Assembly: GCF_030272615.1 (NCBI RefSeq)
Contig: NC_081409.1
Coordinates: 205,217,364 to 205,281,363, forward strand
Direction: 5' to 3'
DNA length: 64,000 bases
Origin: Cryptomeria japonica
Lineage: Eukaryota; Streptophyta; Pinopsida; Cupressales; Cupressaceae
Every line of letters starts with the position of its first letter. The stretch's first letter is position 1. The position numbers and the translations under genes were made by a program. Under the pieces are notes generated by a model. The model was not told where the DNA came from. It was given only the letters and a program-made list of their open reading frames with translations, and did not search any database. Positions 58,018 through 64,000 of the stretch are shown here, piece by piece.

Positions 58018-58555
58018 TATTATTATTATATCAGGATATTGTAATTAATATTAAATTATTATATTATTTTTTTAATTTATGTTTTTATTTCCATTAAACT
58101 CTTTACAAAAGTAAAATAGCTTTTAGTACCAAATTATATGCAAATATAGAATTTAGTTACCTTAATATGCAAACATCTTTTCATGTTGTAGCTTGTAAAA
58201 CTACAACATGAAAATCTAAAAATTATATGCAAATATGATATTTAGTTGCCTTAATATAGAATTGTCATGATTAGATCCTTCATTATGATTCTAAAAATTG
58301 GCCTTCTTATCATGCTTATTTGCACTAACTTATTTGGATTTATAATAGCAATAAAAATGCATAAAATCACCATGACATAGAAGAATGAGGCACAAATCAA
58401 CAACATGAGATCATCACATAACACAAGATTTACATGGAGAAACCCTTGTGGGCAAAAAATCCATCAAGAAGAAAGGTCAAGTATGCATTATCAACAAATA
58501 AATTTGATTACAATACATTCACTTTCATTCCACTTTTTTCCTCCAAAATGGAAAC
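58018..58555. other. non-coding DNA with a perfect inverted repeat
   Basis: AT-rich. It contains a 14-bp perfect inverted repeat TTTTCATGTTGTAG (58178-58191), a 9-nt loop and CTACAACATGAAAA (58201-58214). This is flanked by a direct repeat ATATGCAAATATAGAATTTA-like sequence. The right part (58380-58480) resembles the ACATGGAGAAACCC region of Copia LTRs. Confidence 0.5.
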
Positions 58556-58926
58556 TGTTATAAGTGCAGTTGTCGTTGCACCAAAAGATTGACCTGTTAA
58601 TGCCTGATACAACCACTAGACTTATAGAATCCACATGAGGCAGTTAAGCCATGTCACAAACCCAAGCATTGCGTTGCACAACACAAGGAGACCAAGGGCC
58701 CACACCTTACAACAATCCCACCCAGCACGAGGAGTTTGAACTTATGACCAAGCTCTGATACCACTTGTTACAAGTGCGGTCATCATTGCACCAAAAAATT
58801 GACATGTCAATGCTCGATATACAACCACTAGACTTATAGAATCCATAGGAGGTGGTTAAGACATTTCACAAACCCAAGTGTTGCATTGCACAACACAAGG
58901 AGACCAAGGTCACACACCTTGCAACA
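58556..58926 (-). mobile_element. TRIM retrotransposon, 371 bp
   Basis: Left LTR 58556-58714 (TGTTATAAGTG ... CTTACAACA) and right LTR 58766-58926 (TGTTACAAGTG ... CTTGCAACA), about 160 bp each. The 51-bp interior carries, on the minus strand, a primer-binding site AGTGGTATCAGAGCTTGG and a GGGTGGGA purine tract. Flanks are GAAAC (58551-58555) and AAAAC (58927-58931), a target duplication with one mismatch. It is non-coding and mobilised in trans. Confidence 0.8.
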
Positions 58927-59700
58927 AAAACAACTATGTACCTATGAGCAACCTCCTTGTATCTCCCATCTATACTTGTTCATGTAGATTAATTCTACAT
59001 TCAACTATTCCTAATAATTAATTCTACATCCAAAGAGATATTAATATATAATGAAAAGAGCTCAAAAACCACCGAACAAGGCATCCAAAGAAGGCTCTTC
59101 TTTCCAAATCACCCAAAACCTTGGATTTCCTCCACAAAAGTTGAAAGCACATTGATTTTGGCTCCAATACTTTCCCTCCAACTTAGGCACCCAAACATTG
59201 AAGATAAAAATTACATGTTAAATGCAATAAATAATGGAATGCCATGAGATACTTGTTGCATTTTCCAAGTGCTCACTTGGAGAATTTCATAGGTCACTTA
59301 TTTTTTCACTTCGCATGTTATTAATTATCCCATTCTAGGTGACCACATATGAAAAAAATAATATTAAATAATTGTGTTGGCAACCCACCTTTATAATTTC
59401 TAGTGGAACCCAACACCCCTTATGAATGTATTACAAACAATAGTAAGAATAAATATTATGAAATATATTTTTAATACACCCTAAGTGTGTTAGGACACAT
59501 TCACAGGATGTTGGAACCATGTCATGGGATTTACAAAGCACATGACACCTTAATCCTAACATAACATCCACTTTCTCATCATCGAATATAAATTTTAAGA
59601 TTATCATGATATATGAAAATATTTTTATAGTTCTAATAAATTTACTATTTTGCTACAAATGATACATATGGACACAACATTGATGAATAAATGATGAACA
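58927..59700. other. non-coding, LTR-like debris
   Basis: No ORF. GTTGGCAACCCACC and TTAGGACACATTC motifs suggest old LTR sequence, but no boundaries can be fixed. Confidence 0.35.
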
Positions 59701-61172
59701 GTTAGTACCAAACCGATATTGAGAGGGGGGGTGAATCAGTATAGGCAAAAACACTTTTCCTGAACTGGTTTGACTGACAAACACTAACACCAGTCTAGAC
59801 CAGATTACTACCAGTAAAACACAGTAAGAATGTCAAAGACTTAAACCGGTAACCCTTAGCATTCGATACAATCTAATACCTCATTTCCACTTCACCCTTA
59901 TGCATAAATGAGTAATCTATCATCAGAAATATAATGACTACTAGTTCAACATATTTTACCAATTTGACATAAAGCACTAAACCATCACATGAAAGGCATC
60001 ACACATGACACAGTGATTTTTCACGTGGAAACCCAACTAGGAAAAACCACGATGGGGATGAATACCCACAAGCTGTTCTTGAACTCTTTTGAAGTCCGCT
60101 CTGTTAGGAGCCTAGTCTGGTTAAAGACTATTACAATAGGTTCTGCTAGGAAGCGATCCTGCTAAGGATCACCCAGTTAAGGGATGGCTAAATACCTAGT
60201 TAAAGGTTAGAACCCTGTTAAAGGTTACCTCACAAGAGGATTTGAAGAACTCATTGAATTGAGTCACCCTATTAAAGGATTTACACAAAATCCTATTAAA
60301 GCTACCCGGTTAAGGGATTTTCCAACTTCTGAAATGGTTAGAAGTCAACAGGTAATACACTAATCTAATAACAACACTCAATGCCAAGGCAGATCCACTT
60401 AAGCTCCTTTTCTTCTGCAATCACACTCTACAGGTATCAACACACTTCTCTGGTCTAGCAAGAATCAAGTATCACTCACTGGGATACACACATACCATTT
60501 TCCAACAACTTCAAAATGAAAAACATCATCGAACTTATAGGAAATAGATAGGTTGGTAGCATAAACCCTAAACCCTAAACATTTGGGTTTTACAATCCAG
60601 TCGGTTCAATCTTGACCATTAATCACACTGCATCAAATACAATAGTCTTGAATAGATCTCAAGATGTTCTCCAACGTTCATTCTTTGCCACTTCAGGAAG
60701 CTGATAACTCATCACACACTCTCCACTGTTTATAGAGACTTTGCACATTCCCGAGGTAGATAGGATCACTCTGCATGCAAGATCCTCAAGGAAATCCTTC
60801 ATGCACACAAGACTGACGTGGCAACACTTATCTGGTCTTCATACAATGCTAACCCATCACAAGATGTCATCGGTTGAATGGCACAAGCTTGGAATCCATC
60901 AACCGGAAACCCTGAAGCTAAGACTACCAACCGGTAGTCATGCTAGATGAAACCCCAATACAAAACTTTCATTTACTGGTTCTCACTCCAACATACCGGT
61001 TCACCTTGAACAAACATACCGCTTCTCTTTTTCACAAATACCAGTTTACATCATCATACCGGTTCTCTTGCCAATTTGCTTACTACACCATACCGGTTCA
61101 TACTTCAGCATATTGACATAAATGACAACATACAATATCATCATGTCATCATGCTTTGCTCATATGCCAACA
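59701..61172 (-). mobile_element. Copia solo LTR, minus strand
   Basis: From GTTAGTACCAAACC to CATATGCCAACA, 1472 bp, with the GAGAGGGGGGGTGAATCAGT end block and TTTTCACGTGGAAACCC. No primer-binding site or polypurine tract adjoins it. Flanks AACA(T) left and AACAT right fit a target duplication with two bases lost at the left end. Same family as the fragment at 1-683. Confidence 0.7.
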
Positions 61173-62113
61173 AACATGGCAACACAATTATAAGATTGAC
61201 CCAATATTTATAGACACAATGGAAACAAAAAGGAGAGAAAATTGTGAGAGAAAATGAAGAATGTATTAATGAGAGAGTGAAAAATGGATAGAAGGGAGGT
61301 GCATGTACAGGAGAAATATCCTACCTACCATTTCAACTACCTTGCCACATAAGAAAGATGACACCTAAACAAGATAATATCTAAACATTATTAATACACC
61401 AACACCCTCTGTTAAGCATAACTTAGGTAAGGCAGAAGAGTGGATCCTAGAATCAAAGCCTAATAAGATACTCAAGTACAATGTACACCAAAAAGAAGAA
61501 GAGAAATCCCTATGGGAAAAAATCCCCCTCTAAATAAGGGAAAATGTGCTCTCTACACTATGAGAAGTAAAAAACCTCATATGAGGAAAAAATCATCCCC
61601 ATAAGAGAGAAGAGGAAGTGAGACCATCCAACCCTCTTTAATGTAGAATTTCTTGCACTGATAGTAGATGATAGAAAATGAATGTTGAAGTTGATCCAAG
61701 CTTGTCAAGCAACATTCATTCCCTTAGGAAGAAATAAAAACACATAATTATGCAAGTTATCTTCCCCTTCTTGAAAGGAATATGAGGAAAGAAAACTTTA
61801 GGTGTATGATACCTTTAAACTCTACTTAGTTATCTCCATGTCAACGTTGAAAGATACCATAGCCAAATCAAGTGTACTAGGCCACAATAATGAAGATGGA
61901 AATCTAGAATCTGATGAATACCAATGCACATCATAGTCCAAATAAAATAAGGACCTCTTTAAATGTTTCTCAAATGTCTCACACCAATTCCAAATTGTAA
62001 CATATGATGATGTAGAGAACAAAAAAGAGGGTCTGAAGATGCCTTCATAAAATCTGAAGAAGAAGATGCAACTCCATATGAGCTACCATGAAAGATGACA
62101 TGAACATCCTCAA
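61173..62113. other. decayed LTR-element sequence, non-coding
   Basis: The minus strand reads AACAGAGGGTGTTGGTGTAT near 61400, like a purine tract plus LTR start. To its right is AT-rich untranslated internal sequence of an older LTR element, cut at 62114 by element E. No ORF with domain character. Confidence 0.4.
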
Positions 62114-63350
62114 TGTTAGGATAACCGGTGAACAACTGAGAGGGGGGGTGAATCAGTTGTTAACAAATTATAACATTTAATCCACTTATTAAACTTTAAC
62201 TAGATTAAGTACCGGTAGAGCAAAAACAGATACCGATAAGCAATACAACATAAAAATTAAACAGATAATCAATGCAAAGCAACCATACCACATAACACCA
62301 TGATTTGTTCGTGGAAAACCAAGAAAGGGAAAAACCACGGTGGGAAGCCTACCCACAGTCAAATGATACTTTTGCAGAAAGTATGTGATACAATGAGGGG
62401 CCTGCACATGCAGGAAGGCACACTGCCTAGTGTGTACTGCTCATTACAAAAGAGTATTACTAACTACAGAGAGGCTACAACCATCTCAAGATAAATGGAC
62501 AAAAATCCAATAGAGTGAACTGCCAAAGATATCATCTACCATGCCTGATTACAGTCCCACTTAAGCTCAATACCAGAGGCCTTTGACCTCTTCCTTAATC
62601 CCAATTCGATCCTCAATGATCGACCAAATCTCCTTCGCATATGATATTGCATTCCAAGACCAAAACACTTATTACATTCCCACACTATGATCTACAATGA
62701 GATCTTACATCATTGTATATGCCAACCCTAAGGCCTAAACCAATTAGGTCGGCCACCTAAAATATATTACAATAAGATCATTACATAAATCCATATTACA
62801 ATGATATGCCATGTTGGATTAAGACCAAAACAACAATAACAAATCCATAAATCATCCTAAAACATCCGGGTAACATGTAGAGAACACGTTATCATGATAC
62901 CGGTCCATAATCTAGATAGGTACTGAACCTATTCTGGGTTCACCACGCCAAAGCAATGTCTTTAAGAAGTTGAAGCATGATCAAAGAATATATTCAGCAT
63001 CCTGAAAGCCATCTAGAAGCTGCACCAACACCACTCATGCATCCTATCAAGATTCCTTAGTGAAAGCTCTGTCGGTAAGGGTTTACCAAAGTGTATGATA
63101 GAATCCGATTACCAAGTCAATAATATCTGACCACGACATTCTCCAGAAGCATGTACCAAATGTAACCAATCACATTCCATAGATCCAAACATGTCAGAAG
63201 TGTCCAACAGATAGTCTCTTCTGTCGGTAACACTAGATCTTCTATTGGTAACCAAAACCTGTCTATTGATAACCATCCACAACAGCTAGTTTGGACATCA
63301 ATGAAAAACCATCAATGCAACACATAATCAATTCATCCATAATGCCAACA
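62114..63350 (-). repeat. 3' LTR of element E
   Basis: 1237 bp, TGTTAGGATAACC to ATAATGCCAACA, with the block GAGAGGGGGGGTGAATCAGT near its left end. Left flank CTCAA should reappear beyond the other LTR. The polypurine tract ATAAAGGGGGAGAT (minus strand, 63351-63364) follows. Confidence 0.85.
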
Positions 63351-63683
63351 ATCTCCCCCTTTATCATTGATGGAAACACTAGATGTGAAAAACATCTAAG
63401 GACCAAGAAATTCCAAACAAGTCTCCCCCCGTGGAAGACAACCAACAATCTCCTGAATATCAATAACTCTCCCCCTAATGTATACAACTCTTTTTATTTT
63501 TCACATGAATATCTCCCCCCCTTTGACATCAATGCCAGAAATCTGACAAAAATATCAAAGCAAGAATATAAACCTCTGAATCTCAAAGTTGACTACTCCC
63601 CCTGAGTAGTAGCACCACTCATCAGTGTCGGGATGAATAATATCTCTGATAATGCATGTCAAACTAATGACAAACTGCATCAA

Positions 63684-64000
63684 TCAAGTCTTTGTCGGAG
63701 GGGCAGAAACCCCTAACCTGTCTCTCAAATACTCAAATGATTCCTTAGACAACAGTTTAGTGAATATGTTTGCAATCTGTTCTTTAGTGTTCACATAAAC
63801 CAATTTGACTTCCTTTGCTTCTACCTTGTCCTTCAAAAAGTTATACTTTATTGATATATGCTTAGTCTTAGAGTGAAATATTGGATTCTTAGACATATCA
63901 ATAGTTGCAGAGTTATCACAATAGATAACTACTAGTTCACTACAATTTACCTTGATATCCTTCAACATTTGCTTCATCTAGAAGACTTGAGTGCAATTAG
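63684..64000 (-). pseudogene. Copia RNase H C-terminus (element E)
   Basis: Open from 63977 with VIYCDNSATIDMSKNPIFHS, KHISIKYNFLKDKVEAKEV, KLVYVNTKEQIANIFTKLLS and FEYLRDRLG, the normal Copia RNase H end. Just upstream, NCTQVF is followed by TAG where the family has Trp (TGG), so the copy is interrupted. Confidence 0.85.

Larger units (their letters stand above)
62114..64000 (-). mobile_element. Copia retrotransposon E, 3' end only
   Basis: LTR 62114-63350, polypurine tract, an untranslated stretch of about 300 bp with several CTCCCCC patches, and the C-terminus of pol running off the right edge. The rest lies outside the window. Confidence 0.85.

Overview
The window is nuclear DNA of a seed plant, most likely a gymnosperm or conifer. 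Evidence for a plant is a four-exon class III peroxidase, exon remnants of a plant lambda-class glutathione transferase, Copia and Gypsy LTR elements primed by initiator-Met tRNA and other tRNAs, and L1-type LINEs with DUF4283-like ORF1 and plant-type RNase H. The gymnosperm assignment is inference from the very high load of old, decayed retroelements and from lineage-specific-looking ORFs.

Layout. 1-683 is a Copia LTR fragment. 1413-2739 (minus) holds a broken two-exon gene of unknown family and a decayed pogo-like transposase. 3834-11726 is a complete non-autonomous Gypsy-like element (minus; target duplication TATAC) with one long gag-protease frame and no reverse transcriptase. 12579-13346 is a broken plus-strand gene of a family seen again inside a LINE at 43-44 kb. 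14112-26570 is a non-autonomous Copia-like element A (target duplication GTGGT). Its 3' LTR is split by Copia element B at 18096-26099 (minus; target duplication GACCT), and B's 3' LTR is in turn split by a solo LTR at 19235-19696. 27355-27585 has the first exons of a lambda GST with no visible continuation.

30683-58017 is dominated by an old segmental duplication around a class III peroxidase. Copy 1 (30683-42112) carries a dead peroxidase (39229-41110: start codon lost, two nonsense codons) and is split by full-length LINE-1 (31593-38016, minus). Copy 2 (45606-58017) carries an apparently intact 350-residue peroxidase (47809-49900, minus) and is split by 5'-truncated LINE-3 (50994-57993, minus). 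LINE-3 is itself split by LTR element D (53024-56747; target duplication AGTAA). LINE-2 (about 42800-45605, minus) lies between the copies. The right end holds a 371-bp TRIM element (58556-58926), a Copia solo LTR (59701-61172) and the 3' end of Copia element E (62114 to the window edge, minus).

Most interesting points. (1) LINE-2 and LINE-3 each carry an extra ORF (called ORF3 here) directly downstream of the RNase H domain. In LINE-3 it overlaps the RNase H stop as ATGA and, once element D is removed, is one 599-codon frame. (2) Element D has LTRs of about 1.7 kb around a 251-bp interior, and each LTR holds eight hairpins whose stems show compensatory changes. (3) In-frame stops in the decayed ORFs are almost all TAG at apparent CAG or TGG codons, as expected from long-term cytosine methylation.

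The only gene that looks functional is the peroxidase at 47809-49900. Everything else is transposable elements, their relics, pseudogenes or AT-rich intergenic DNA.
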